Of a stretch of 64,000 bases of DNA, positions 1 through 9,932 are shown in pieces. The stretch's first letter is position 1. Each line of letters starts with the position of its first letter. The stretch is from positions 16,465,018 to 16,529,017 of the forward strand of contig CM065319.1 in the NCBI GenBank assembly GCA_033032175.1, written 5' to 3'. A program made the position numbers and the translations under genes. The notes under the pieces were generated by a model. That model was given only the letters and a program-made list of their open reading frames with translations. It made no database searches and was not told the origin of the DNA. This DNA comes from Saturnia japonica. Taxonomy: Eukaryota > Arthropoda > Insecta > Lepidoptera > Saturniidae.

Positions 1-939
1 CTGGGTTAGATTCATCGGATTGTTTTGATAAACCTTACTTTTAAGGTATCCCCATGCAAAATAGTCAAGCGGGCTAAGGTCGGGGCTTCTGGGAGGCCAG
101 TTGATGTTACCCCTTCGCGAAATGACTTTATTAGGGAATAATTCGTTAACAACTTCCATTGAGTCATTTGAGGTATGGCAAGTGGCCCCATCTTGCTGGA
201 ACCACGTTCTTGAGTTGAAACCTGCAAACTCCTGCAACTCTGGGACCAAAAAATTTCGCAACATATCGCAATAACGGTCACTATTCACATTAATTGCTCG
301 GCCTCGTTGATCTTCATGAAAATAAGGACCAATTATGCCTTTAGCAGACATAGCAGCCCAAACAACGACCTTTGGGCTATGCAGGGGTCGTTCATGCTTT
401 CGTCTCGGATTCTCCACTGCCCAGTACCGACAATTCTGCTTATTAACATGACCATTCAGGTGAAAATTTGCTTCGTCACTGAACAGTATGTTGTTAAAGT
501 TGTTAAATCGCTGCAGCATTTCGTTCGCAAAATTCAGTCGATTAGCATAGTCCGTATCCTTCAATTCTTGAACCAATTGAATTTTATAGGCTTTTAGATG
601 TAAGTCTTTCTTTAAAATCGAATGTAAAGACGATTTTTTGATGTTCAACGCTTGGCTTCGCTTTCGGATGGATAAAGACGGATTTTGACGAACCGACGCC
701 TCAACTTCTTCAATTGTTTCTTCATCGCGAACTGAACGAGGACGACCAGAGTTTTGAATTTTAACTGTCGCACCTGTATTCTCGAACATCCTGATCCATT
801 TTCTAATGCTATCGTCACTTGGCGCGTGGCGTGTACGATATTCCGCACGATAGAGACGTTGAGCAGTCACTATTGAATCACCATTACGATAATACGCTCG
901 TACGCAAAATGCGCGATGCGTCCCCGAGTACTGTTCCAT
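1..939 (-). CDS. Tc1/mariner-type DD41D transposase, C-terminus beyond window
   Basis: Reading the minus strand from the ATG at 939-937, 313 codons stay open to the window edge, so the C-terminus lies outside. The N-terminal ~115 residues look like the helix-turn-helix region (DUF4817 type) of insect Tc1/mariner transposases, with the linker motif GRPRS near residue 66. The DDE core follows: FSDEANFH (D155), VVVWAAMS (191-198), WFQQDGATCHTS (D250) and SPDLSPLDYF (D292). There are 41 residues between the last two aspartates, the spacing of the DD41D (rosa/Visitor) group. The protein would bind the element ends and catalyse cut-and-paste transposition into TA sites in the nucleus. No stop or frameshift is visible, which suggests a young copy. 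The family is clear from motifs; the subfamily rests on spacing only. Confidence 0.85.
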   Translation of the reverse strand, partial: MEQYSGTHRAFCVRAYYRNGDSIVTAQRLYRAEYRTRHAPSDDSIRKWIRMFENTGATVKIQNSGRPRSVRDEETIEEVEASVRQNPSLSIRKRSQALNIKKSSLHSILKKDLHLKAYKIQLVQELKDTDYANRLNFANEMLQRFNNFNNILFSDEANFHLNGHVNKQNCRYWAVENPRRKHERPLHSPKVVVWAAMSAKGIIGPYFHEDQRGRAINVNSDRYCDMLRNFLVPELQEFAGFNSRTWFQQDGATCHTSNDSMEVVNELFPNKVISRRGNINWPPRSPDLSPLDYFAWGYLKSKVYQNNPMNLTQ

Positions 940-1056
940 CGTGACTAAAACTCCACAAAATGGCGGACGCCACGAACCCCTCCCCGCACCCTTTAGACGC
1001 CCCGTTTCGAATATGGCGCGAAAACAAATACCCGATACCCTTTCTGGACACCTTGT
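1..1056 (-). mobile_element. DD41D mariner-like element, 5' end present, 3' end cut by window
   Basis: The element carries the transposase of 1-939 plus about 117 bp of 5' leader. Its 5' terminus, read on the minus strand, is ACAAGGTGTCCAGAAAGGGT near 1056-1037, next to a TA at 1056-1057 that fits a TA target site. The opposite inverted repeat lies outside the window, so the end call cannot be confirmed here. Confidence 0.7.
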
Positions 1057-1327
1057 ATAATACCAGAGAGTATGACAAAAGTTAACGAAGAACTGTCTCT
1101 ATTTGCATTAATATCTTAGAATAAATTTACATTAAAACATTTTTCAAAGATGTATAGTGTATTTGGTTTCTTGACAAAAACTCTAACGATTTGCATGAAA
1201 TATGGTATTTAGATAATAATCCGAGTTTAGCTACATAGGTGTTTTTCAATTTTTCCCATATTTAAGTTACCGAGCAAAGCTTGATCAACCATATTTTATT
1301 CAATAAACAAATTTTTTTCTTGTTAAG
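1057..1327. other. AT-rich stretch, probably intron
   Basis: I see no gene here. It lies upstream of the splice acceptor at 1326-1327 and is probably the intron before the penultimate exon of the gene at 1328-2492. The DD41D element would then sit inside that intron. Confidence 0.4.
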
Positions 1328-1469
1328 TAGTTGGAAGCTTCCAGAGCAAGAGAATGCTATGGTAGATACTCTTCAAAAGTATAAAGCCAGGCCTCTTGAC
1401 TACGTGTCTGGAGACGAGGCTCCACCGCCTCCACCACCGCTACCAAGGCGTTCCAGTAAGGGAGGACAG
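1328..1469 (+). CDS. Penultimate coding exon of an unidentified proline-rich host protein
   Basis: The exon is bounded by a pyrimidine-rich acceptor ending in AG at 1326-1327 (an alternative AG is 3 bp downstream) and a donor CAG|GTAATA at 1470. It encodes residues running from SWKLPEQEN through YKARPLDYVS to a run of six prolines (PPPPPPLPRR), then SSKGGQ. The donor is in phase 0 and matches the phase of the next exon. The proline run could bind SH3, WW or EVH1 domains, which is inference. I do not recognise the protein. Neither the ORF nor the splice sites are broken, so it is treated as a real gene whose start lies left of the window. Confidence 0.55.
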
Positions 1470-2078
1470 GTAATAGCTTCTCTAGCTCTTGTATCAGTGA
1501 TCATTTTATTTGTTTAGCAAATTTACTCGTAAATTCCCAATTTTTTACATATTGTCGTATAGCTTGCTAATTCGATAACTTTTTCACACAGGTGATCCAT
1601 TTTCGAAATTAGTACAACCTGAAATTTCATCTATAATTAATATTATGTTACTCAAGTCTTAATACGAATATATTAGTATCAGAATAAAATGTAATGCATA
1701 CTTGTGTAGATGCATTACATTAAGCGGAGTCATTAAATAAAATTTATTCTTAATTCCTTCACGTTTGGTTACGAATGTTGTAATTTTCACTATAACTTTT
1801 CATGGAAGAACAGTTTTAGTTTCATGTTTTAGAGTTTTTAATTGACATGTTAGACTCCAAGATAGCTGACGCTTGTTTTATAATCACGCGTCCGGTCGAT
1901 TTTGGCTGCCCCTAAAACGCTCAGTTATATTAGTTGTTTAGTAATGATAACCATGGTAGCTAGTAAGCCCGACACTGAAGCTCCTTAAGTTGGAGCTTGG
2001 CGGGGAATTAAATTGAATCGATTATTTCCCTTATTTATTTTATATATTAAAGCTTATATGCCCTTAATTTCTCTCCAG
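1470..2078 (+). other. Intron between the two exons
   Basis: 609 bp, GT at 1470-1471 and AG at 2077-2078 with the acceptor tract TTTCTCTCCAG. Phase 0 on both sides. AT-rich, with no recognised repeat inside. Confidence 0.55.
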
Positions 2079-2492
2079 GTATCACAATGCTACGCCGATT
2101 ACAACCCGCCAAATCGTCTCCAAAAACTCGAACAACATCTATCTTACCTCGAATCAGTTACGTCAAATCTCAACCAGCTCCAGAATATCCCTTACACTGG
2201 CATAATCAACCCGATTTACGACCTCACAAAAATACCTAAAGACAAATTCATTGTTAAAAGATCCAAATCGTTAGGCCGAAGCTTTAGTTCCAAAAACGTG
2301 GACTCGGATGTAGCTAGATATAACCGCACGCTGGGACAGAAAAGTGGGAGAAAAACTAATGATGTGGTAACGGCCACTGAGGGAATGTCTGCAGAAACTG
2401 GTTTAGATTCGAAGAACAATTTCTTCCAGAAATACAATACCGCTGAAGTGGTAGGAGACTCTTACAGATTAAGCAGAATCACGATAGATTAA
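2079..2492 (+). CDS. Terminal coding exon of the same unidentified host protein
   Basis: The exon starts after CTCTCCAG and runs 137 codons to a TAA at 2490-2492. It begins VSQCYADYNPPNRLQKLEQH, followed by a short leucine-rich stretch that may be helical (HLSYLESVTSNLNQL), a basic patch KDKFIVKRSKSLGRSFSS and a Ser/Thr/Asn-rich end SYRLSRITID. There is no membrane segment or known domain. Together with 1328-1469 it reads as the cytoplasmic or disordered tail of a larger protein. Codon use is mixed, unlike the AT-only shadow ORFs nearby. I do not recognise the family. Confidence 0.6.
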   Translation, partial: VSQCYADYNPPNRLQKLEQHLSYLESVTSNLNQLQNIPYTGIINPIYDLTKIPKDKFIVKRSKSLGRSFSSKNVDSDVARYNRTLGQKSGRKTNDVVTATEGMSAETGLDSKNNFFQKYNTAEVVGDSYRLSRITID

Positions 2493-2679
2493 AATATTTA
2501 GCGATTTTTGTTTTAGAAATAGAAAAGTTACCTACTTGGGAACTGAAACTTAAATGACTTACTATAGCTTCAATTGATAATACGATGTAATAGTACCTGC
2601 TAATCTGTATAGATCCAAATTTAACCTTTAAATTTAAGCCTTTAAGGTGTTGGTGATTTGAAATACTGATTAAAATAAT

Positions 2680-2685
2680 AATAAA
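2680..2685 (+). promoter_or_regulatory. Candidate polyadenylation signal AATAAA
   Basis: AATAAA lies about 190 bp after the stop codon of the exon ending at 2492, a reasonable 3' UTR length. Such hexamers are common in AT-rich DNA, so this is tentative. Confidence 0.35.
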
Positions 2686-2692
2686 TATTTAT

Positions 2693-3515
2693 TTTTGACC
2701 TCAAAGAATCCATATAGTTAGTAGTATAAAAAACTTTAAAAATAATGTTATTACTAATAATAATTAATTAATCTTCTGCTGCTAACTGGAACCCGACCTC
2801 ACACTATCCACGTACCTTTTATGTAGTACGTACTTGTAGACGTATGAAGTCTATTCAGTGACGTAGCATTGGACAAGCCCACCTAAAACACTACGTGCTC
2901 AAGATGCTGTTGGAGCTGGTACGCATTCTGTGGTGGATCGAGACACTGCTTTCGGATGATGACATGACAACCGCCAATTTTCGCCACAGCAATCATCCCT
3001 GAAAGGCTACAAAAACGCGCCAGCCTCACCAGTACCAGGAACGTGTTGTTATACTGCACGTTGTTATAAAATAGTTTTATGTTATTCTACTTCACTACTT
3101 GGCGAATTGCAAAAACATTCGTTGTTACATACCAAATTTGAACCATTGAATTTGGAAAATTTCACTATCACGACTTTTTGGTGCCTTCGCTAAACGGCAA
3201 ATAAAATATGTATTTAATGCTGGTATGTACTTTATCTTATTTATCTTGTAACTGCAATAGCGTTTTGAATTTTGTTGTAAAAGAATAAAGATGTTTTAAA
3301 TAAATTCGTTTCACTGTTAAGCCTTTTATGAAATTAAACGATAATGGCTCAGTTGCAATGCGTTTGGACACTACGTCGATCAGCGTCGTTTTAAATTCTC
3401 CAACCAGACAAAGTTTTCGTTCAAAGAAAACATCGTGATGATGAAAACATACCATGTTGGTAGAATATTTTTTACTGTTTGCGTGGTTAGCTAACACCCT
3501 CAAATTGACAACCTA
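2693..3515. other. Non-coding stretch, nothing recognised
   Basis: After the candidate poly(A) signal there is about 800 bp without a convincing ORF or known repeat. A somewhat GC-richer part (2790-3060) may be an old repeat, but I found no second copy in this window. Confidence 0.3.
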
Positions 3516-4096
3516 TAAAATCAAAATAATCTTTATTCAATTTAGGCCCTAAGAAGGCACTTATGAACGTTAAAACACTACTGCCGGTTCGAAAAATATC
3601 CCAGATATCGAGAAGAACCGGCAAGAAACTCGATTTTTCCACCGAGAGGGAGTTACTTCCAGACATCACTATCATTCACATAATGATCCACCCTATAATA
3701 ACCTTTCGACAGTAAAACCCGCTTGATATGGTCCTTGAAATTGTTGTCCGGCAAATCAGTAATGTGCATCGGAATCTTATTATAGAACCTAACACCATTA
3801 CCTAAAAAACTTTTATTAGTCATACGAAGTCTAAAGCACGGTACGACTAATTTATCTTTATTTCTATTATTAGCATCTTGCTGATCTTTGACAAAATCTA
3901 GCTTGACTAAGTTTTTGCGAAAATACATTAAGTTATCAAGGATATATAGGGAGGGCAAAGTTAAAATACCATATTCCTGGAATTTGTTCTTTCTTTATTC
4001 GCGAGGTCTCATGCTGTATATTGCTCGAATTGCCCGCTTTTGTAATATGAATATGGTATCTACCTCAGCTGCTGAACCCCACAGCAAAATACCGTA
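3516..4096 (-). mobile_element. 5'-truncated CR1-like LINE copy
   Basis: The minus strand encodes the last ~100 residues of the reverse transcriptase ORF seen at 18847-20829, sharing RNKDKLVVPCFRL, KSFLGN, VRFYNKIP and the C-terminal HYVNDSDVWK, with about 15 substitutions. The 3' UTR runs to about 3516 and ends in the family's AAATC-type tail. Between 3959 and 4096 the LLWGSAAEVDTIF region continues in a shifted frame. The copy stops abruptly at 4096, as expected for 5'-truncated LINE insertion. Dead fragment. Confidence 0.85.
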
Positions 4097-4929
4097 TAGT
4101 CAAGCATCTATCTATATATTCCGGTAGTCTTTTCTTTTTGATCATAACATGGCGAAGGACAACACTGCACCTGATTATTCTAAATACAGTGCGATCCAAT
4201 ATAATCGGCGACTACCGAGGGATCTTTATTGTCACGCCAGCTCAAACGTCCCTTCATAATTTGTTTGAAGGAAGGAGGGAACACACTAGCCGAAATGTAG
4301 TTCTACAGCTTCACAGTTTGGTTAAGATATGACTTAGATAACTGTTTTGTTCATATCAAGGTAGTGATTGCCGTAAAACTGTGGCTCCGTAGTTCAGCGC
4401 AAGTGGTTATGTTATGAAAGGGAGAGGAGGAAATCAAGTAGAAAAGCTCTACAGAACTCGCACCTTTATACAGTATACAGACGGTAGAACATGCTCAGTG
4501 AGGCAATTCCCCCCCCCCCCCCCCCCCGTTCCCATTTTATGCTTAGCGTCTTAACACTATTGGCTACATTGTTAAATCGTCAAAAAAATACAAATGAAAT
4601 ATTAGATATTCACTTAAGTGTATATACAGCACAATAGCACACAATAGCACAGTGTAATTTACTCGTAGGAGTTAGGTAGTAAGTGGCAATGCTCGTGCTG
4701 CTGAGATCAGGATATTAAAGGTTTACTTGGCAACACGTACTGGCATACGTGTCTATACCTCAAGGTAATCTGTTATTAATTGCCATCGAAAGTATTACAA
4801 CGCTATGCTGCCATTCAATTTCATTCTCAAGAGTCAATGGTAATCTTCTTCTTCCCCTTGATTTGGCGCTGCAAAAAGCACTTGACAATGATAATGTGTT
4901 TAAGCCTGCGTATTACTTTCTAATATTCA
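4097..4929. other. Non-coding stretch with a poly(C) tract
   Basis: I see no gene. Part of 4260-4335 (GGAGGGAACACACTAGCCG) resembles 55130-55190 and may be an old retroposon piece. Confidence 0.3.
4509..4527. repeat. Homopolymer of 19 C
   Basis: Nineteen consecutive cytosines, conspicuous in an AT-rich region. The length may be inaccurate because such runs are hard to sequence. Confidence 0.9.
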
Positions 4930-5175
4930 AAGGGAGTCAAACAAGATAGCGGCTCCCTTGTTAGTACTTACTATACAGGGAGTTTTTGTGAAATCTCAAA
5001 ATGCATATCTCCAGTTTATATTTATAATCCACTTCACGTATGCACAATATTCAAACTATATCACGCAAAATACCACCAATACTACATAATATAGGATTAA
5101 AGAAACTATGTTAATGAATTAAAATAAAATCCATAACATGGTAGCCCAAGATACCGCCAAAAACTCCCCTCAGTA
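4930..5175 (-). repeat. Dispersed repeat family X, minus copy
   Basis: Read on the minus strand this matches 27485-27740: GGAGTTTTTGG near one end, then CCTATATT-TGTAATA/GTA-GGTGG-ATTTTGC, GAAGTGGATTA, and the end AAAACTCCCTG followed by AACAAGGGAG. The copies are strongly diverged, with many small indels. No coding capacity is seen. It is an unnamed, probably non-autonomous family. Confidence 0.55.
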
Positions 5176-5560
5176 TCAATCATCATTGATTAATTTTACG
5201 ACTCAAATCTTGTTTGCCACTTCCTCCCAATAAAAACTATTTCACTCTGTAAGCATTATGGCGAAAGGGCGAAAGAACATGCAATACATAAGTTCTGTAA
5301 GAGACATTTTCTTTTTTTGGACCAGTTACAAAAAAAATTACAGATCACTACATACAATATACACATGTTTCTTCTTTCCTCCCAGGAGGCAAAAACATGT
5401 ATATATGTACAAGTTAGTTTAGCTCGAATTCTACGGATTGGGAATGCTAGATCGCAATGTTGTTGCTTATCTGGCTGTTGCCCAAGCCGAGGTTCGGCCA
5501 CTTTGGCACTCTTGAGCATGTTGCCAAGCTTTCACGGCTGAATGCTTTCAGCGCTCGCCC
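5176..5560. other. Non-coding stretch, nothing recognised
   Basis: Short overlapping ORFs occur on both strands, but none has motifs or splice sites that I trust. Confidence 0.3.
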
Positions 5561-5562
5561 CC

Positions 5563-5652
5563 AAGCCCGGTGAAGTTGTAAAAGCCGTCCGAGACTCGAC
5601 TGCTCTTGGGCCCTTGTGGCTACAGTGTAAGTTAGATTAAAAAAAAAAAGTC
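5563..5652 (+). repeat. Retroposon 3' tail, family P copy 1
   Basis: Shares GGTGAAG-TGTAAAAGCCGTC, then AGAG/GAG-CT, GGGCCC and GGCTACAGTGTA followed by a poly(A) run with 36365-36455 and 61185-61258. All three are on the plus strand and end in A-rich tails, as expected of 3' ends of poly(A) retroposons. Most diverged of the three. Confidence 0.5.
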
Positions 5653-6486
5653 GAAAGCAGTTAAGTAACTGGATAAAGGCACTAGGTAATATGGATATAG
5701 ACTGGTAGATGGTTCACAACACGGCGAACAGACCATCGTACAAAACGTAAGTTGAGTTTCTACTGAGATCCATATTCAATGGACGATGTTTGAATTATTA
5801 ATGCAACCGCAGCGTAGTGCATTTTGAATGGGGTTGCATGACCCGGTCATTGGAATACCTTAGGTGTATTCGACGTATTTTAATTTTAATGACTAGATGT
5901 TAAGAAACTATGTCTTCGAAGATATGAAGGTAAGTTTCAAATAAAAAAAAAGAACCAGGAATTTCGAATGTTTTGAAAAAACCCCCACAAAAACTGTGTC
6001 TATGATGATTAAAATGATATAAAGTGATTTGTTTTTCCGTTTCTAGGTTTGGAAGTATATTATTAGTCATTAGTGTGGTCATAAATTTAATATTTGTTAT
6101 ATACCATTGTGCTTTCTTTTATAAGGATACGGCTTTAAGGATATTGCTTTTTATACAAGTCATTTTTAAAGATTTTATTATCTTTAACTATAATTATAAC
6201 CAAAGAAAGTTGTTGGCTGAAGTTAATGTTAGAGATTTCTAACAAAGACATTATTGGAGTACTTTAAAATTATCATCTTTATCAGCTCACATCCAGATGC
6301 CCAGGCAAAAGCCTCCCCCCAAGGCAAGCCATTGAATCCTAACCTTAGCTTATCTCATTCAAACAAATAATTACTCGTAAATAAAAACATTACTACTAAA
6401 ATAGATACTTCAAAGCAAAGATGGTATTTAAAAGTTTCGCCCGCAAGCCAGCTTGATACAAATGGTGTCGATTTTTATGTGTTTAC
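5653..6486. other. AT-rich non-coding stretch
   Basis: Only short hydrophobic ORFs in AT-rich DNA are present, without motifs or clear splice borders. I see nothing to annotate. Confidence 0.3.
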
Positions 6487-6584
6487 TAGCTGAGCCCGCG
6501 GCTCCGCTCGCATGGACTTCAGAATGCCGTCGATCGGGCACACTCGCGAATCGTACTACCTCCACTCCCGGTAATTTTAAAGAT
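6487..6584 (+). repeat. RTE-like retroposon fragment
   Basis: Begins ACTAGCTGAGCCCGCGGC and continues CTCCGCTCGCATGG, the characteristic start of a family that also appears at 53502, 60167 and 62042. About 100 bp remain, ending at a CR1-like fragment on the right. Confidence 0.5.
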
Positions 6585-7112
6585 AAAAAAACTTTTATTA
6601 GTCTTACTAAGTCTAAAACACGGTACGACTAATTTATCTCTATTTCTAGTATTTAAATTGTGATTATCTTTAACAAAATGCAGCTTTTCTAAGTTTTTAC
6701 GGATATACATTAAGTTATCAAAGATTTATTGGGAGCGTAAAGTTAAAATACTAAATTCCTGGAACTTGTTCTTTAGTTATTCGCGGAGTGTCATATTGTA
6801 AATTGCTCAAATTGCCCCCTTTTGTAATATAAATATGGTATCTACATCAGCTGCTGAACCCCACAGCAAAATACCGTAAGACATTATGCTATGAAAGAAA
6901 GCGAAGTATACTAACCTAGCGATGGCAATATTTGTTAACTGGCGAATTTTGCGTACTGCGAATGCAGCAGAACTTAATCTTCCCGCCAAAGTTTTAATAT
7001 GCGGACCCCTACTGTAATTTTGAATCAAGGGTAATGCCCAAGAAGACAGTACTATCAACTAAACCTACTAAATTCTCTTCTATCTTGATACTACTATCAA
7101 TACGCCGAACAT
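6585..7112 (-). mobile_element. CR1-like LINE internal fragment
   Basis: The minus strand encodes the segment from VDSSIKIE/FLGITLDSKLQ through GPHIKTLAGRLSS, VRKIRQLTNIA, YGILLWGSAADVDTIF to NTRNRDKLVVPCFRL and KTNKSFF, matching the C-terminal third of the protein at 18847-20829. A frame break lies around 6720-6800 and another near 7010-7060. Both ends are truncated and the 3' UTR is missing. Dead. Confidence 0.8.
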
Positions 7113-7363
7113 AGATCCATGTATCCATAGATAAATAAATAGATATATGATATATAAATATATCAGCTTTTTGCAATTTTTGTTGATTGATTATTTTATA
7201 TTGTAGAAGCGTTTGGATTCTCAAGTATTAATTTATATTGTAAAGTGTGAGGCCAAATAAATATTATATTATAGCTATCACAAACAGCACAAATTAAGAA
7301 ATAGATAAAAAGTCATACGTTAAAAATAAATTCTGCTACACATTTTCATAAAGTATCATAAAT
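7113..7363. other. AT-rich non-coding stretch
   Basis: Low-complexity A/T-rich DNA with an ATAGATATATGATATA-type stretch at 7140-7160. No gene seen. Confidence 0.3.
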
Positions 7364-7633
7364 AAATTATTAAAAAGGAGACAAAAACTCGACTGCAATA
7401 AAAACAGTTAACAAATTTTTTTCTTCTATTTTTGCATTTTATGTGATTTTCAGACCTCATATATCAATATTATATAGCCTATGTCACTCCTACAATTAAC
7501 AAGAATCTAACGAAACCTTGTACGCTAAAATCCATTATGCCGTTTAGGCTACAGAGCCTACCAAAGAAATAGACATACATACATACATTCACTCGAAAAA
7601 CATAACCCTCCATTTTCGCAGTCTGGTAAAAAA
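7364..7633 (+). mobile_element. MITE-like element, family 'CCGACTGC', copy 1
   Basis: About 270 bp, alignable along its length with 44605-44876 and 48951-49218. Common landmarks are AAATTATTAAAAAGG at the left, TATATAGCCTATGTCACTCC, TTTAGGCTACAGAGC, AAAGAAATAGACAT and TTTTCGCAGTC at the right. The sub-terminal CGACTGCAA on the left and TTCGCAGTC on the right form an imperfect inverted repeat. It has no coding capacity. Confidence 0.6.
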
Positions 7634-9484
7634 TAGATATATTATAGCAAAAATAAAAATAGGCAAAAATCAATCCCCAATATTTGCTTTGGAATCTTTT
7701 CCTTCTATATAAAAGTAGGACGAGATAAACATCTTAGCATTCCATGGATTCACCGTGCGGGTGCCGGGTCTATCGTGTGGCAGACAGAGGGAACCCGAGC
7801 AGCCCCCGGGACTTGCGACCCAAGTGTAGGTTTAAGGAACCCCCTTATAGATAATATTTTACAGAACAGAACTCGGTTGCCCAGACATTTTACAGTAACG
7901 TAAAATATGTATGTAGAATTTTGTTTACCTTTTATGTACTTTATTTACCATGGGCCAAGATCAGATATTCATTTATTTCGCGCAACTTTTGTACACACTT
8001 TTCATGTAATGATTATTGCAAACAGTGACACTTATTTACAATTGTAAATTAAACTTAGATTTAAGTGTGCGTAAATATGTAAGTAAAATAAAATTAAGGA
8101 ATATGGTCTATAAAACGTTTTAAAAATTCAATATTCTAACGTAATCCTAAATGTAATATTCTTTTTTAAGATTAACTATCTTAAAGTACACTGGATGAAA
8201 TAAATATAAAATATTGTTTGTAGTTTTCAGCTCCTTTAATGTTTCATCCATACCCTTGCCACTTGCCACAAACTTCAAAACTCTACAAACGCTTGAATAA
8301 AATAGGCAAGCTAAACATAGCAACCCACACGTTTGCGAGTGTGCTACTGTGTTTAGGTTAAGCAAACATGACAGACGCCGTCCTTGTATCAGTTATAACA
8401 TTTGGTTGAATCAATTTTTATTGTAAGAAGAAGCAAAATTAAACGAGGAAAAATAGGAAAATTCATCAACGAAGATAGTTAAAAATTCACATATACCGTT
8501 CAATTATTTATCGATTATTTATTTTGCGCAAGCGACAGTAACTATTCGAAAACGTGTGGACGCAATGCAAGCGCTTGTCGCAAGCTCCTTTGATTTGTGC
8601 TACAAATACCGATATCGCTTGGATCAGGCAAACCTTCACAAGCCAAGGCAAACGCTCTCTCTATACATTCGTTTGAATTTGTGAAGATTTGCTAAAGTTT
8701 GGCAAACATGAGGATGAAGCTGTAGCTTGTGTTTGATGTTTACAAAATATACTTAGGATTTTTAAGGTTTTTGGCGCTTTTGTATAGTTGTTTTTTTTCA
8801 CATATGACTATATTCCGTTAAGGGTGAAATATTTTTTAGTGGCGGTGAATTCATTAATTATTTATATAAGAATTATGCGGTGCAAGTTATACTATTAATG
8901 GTTAATTAATAAAGATGATTTATGATTAAAGAAATTTAAATCAATAATAACGTTGGTATTGTCGGAACATAACGTGGATAAGGAAGGACATCCTATAGCA
9001 AAGTGTAAAGCAAGAGTTATTATAGTTCGAGGATTCGGCAATTTTGTTGTCGCACGCACCGTGTCTAGTGCTCTAGTGGTTGTCGACTTAGTCCGCTGTC
9101 GGCCGGACTATATCCCCTACTATAGAAATTCTCACAGTATTCGTCAATCATTTATTATACGTAAATCGAAGTCGGTTATTGTTTCTTTTTTATAGATATT
9201 TTCTATGTGAAATTTTTGTGAAGACCTACTTTCTCCGCTTGTTTTACTATTATTTTAATAACCTGTATGTTTTCTATTTATTGAAAAGAGTTAAGCTGGC
9301 TTTTAATTATGGAATGGAATGTAATATGTTGTAGCCTGAGTTATATATTGAAAATAAATATCGCTCACCGTAATTTAAAATAGGAAAGCCCTATAAACTT
9401 AGATACTTATAATCCTTATTATAATCCAAAGTATAAAGTTTTTTCGATCGACTACGCGACATTTCAATATTATATTGTCCCTGT
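7634..9484. other. Long non-coding stretch
   Basis: No gene is convincing. It contains a TATA-like TATATAAAAG at 7706-7715 followed by a GC-rich patch at 7740-7820, which could be a core promoter but has no supporting ORF, and a short palindrome at 8311-8356. The sequence around 8530-8720 repeats GGCAAAC/TTTGC words and may be an old repeat. Confidence 0.3.
8311..8356. repeat. Short imperfect palindrome
   Basis: Left arm CTAAACATAGCAACCCACAC and right arm GTGTGCTACTGTGTTTAG pair with a few mismatches around an ~8-base centre. It may be a MITE relic or a structured transcript segment. Confidence 0.5.
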
Positions 9485-9501
9485 ATTATCTATCTATCTA
9501 T
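9485..9501. repeat. Short (CTAT)n microsatellite
   Basis: About four TATC/CTAT units directly abut the 3' tail of the CR1-like fragment at 9502. They could be part of the insertion site or of the tail. Confidence 0.7.
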
Positions 9502-9660
9502 CAAAATCAAAATCAAAATAATCTTTATTCAATTTAGGCCCTAAAAAGGCACTTATGAATGTCAAAATACTACTGCCGGTTCGGAAAATATCCCAGACAC
9601 CGTGAAGAACCAGTAAGAAACTCGATCGGGTTTATCTCTTTTTTTTTTGTTAACTGTACT
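9502..9660 (-). mobile_element. CR1-like LINE 3' UTR fragment
   Basis: Nearly identical on the minus strand to the 3' UTR at 20890-21048: GTTAACAAAAAAAAAGAGAT, the CTCGATCGGG/CCCGATCGAG block, GCCGGTTC/GAACCGG, and AATAAAGATTATTTTGAT. It ends in three CAAAAT units instead of ATTTG units. The coding region is absent, an extreme 5' truncation. Confidence 0.85.
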
Positions 9661-9932
9661 ATAGTAACCTGTAGTATTATAGTAACCTGATCGAAAAGAT
9701 ATCTCATAATGAGAAGGTTATATATTATAGCAATGAAGCAACATAATATGTTATGCACGGATTATATACTTTCATACATATCTTTAAAAAATCATTTATT
9801 GTTAGTTGGTTTGGTGCGTCATGTTTCAGCAATGTGTATGGCTTGTTAGGCTTATGTTACTCATGGCTTATAGCTTGCTGTTTTGGCGTGGTGGGTAGAG
9901 CCATATCTTTCGATAGCCACCACTATTAATAA
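9661..9932. other. Non-coding stretch, nothing recognised
   Basis: AT-rich DNA between two LINE remnants. The right part may be LINE sequence too decayed to recognise. Confidence 0.25.

Noticed and set aside
12..848. Short ORFs on both strands at 12-281, 307-597 and 645-848
   Set aside because: They are out-of-frame or antisense readings of the DD41D transposase, whose real frame is open from 939 to the window edge.
4381..4411. tRNA-like word GGCTCCGTAGTTCAGCGCAA at 4382
   Set aside because: It resembles an A-box, but no B-box or pairing acceptor stem follows at the right distance.
5256..5541. Overlapping 74- and 87-codon ORFs on opposite strands
   Set aside because: No motifs, no splice borders; each is the shadow of the other.
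7706..7715. TATATAAAAG as a core promoter
   Set aside because: No coding exon, initiator or conserved context follows; such words are frequent in AT-rich DNA.
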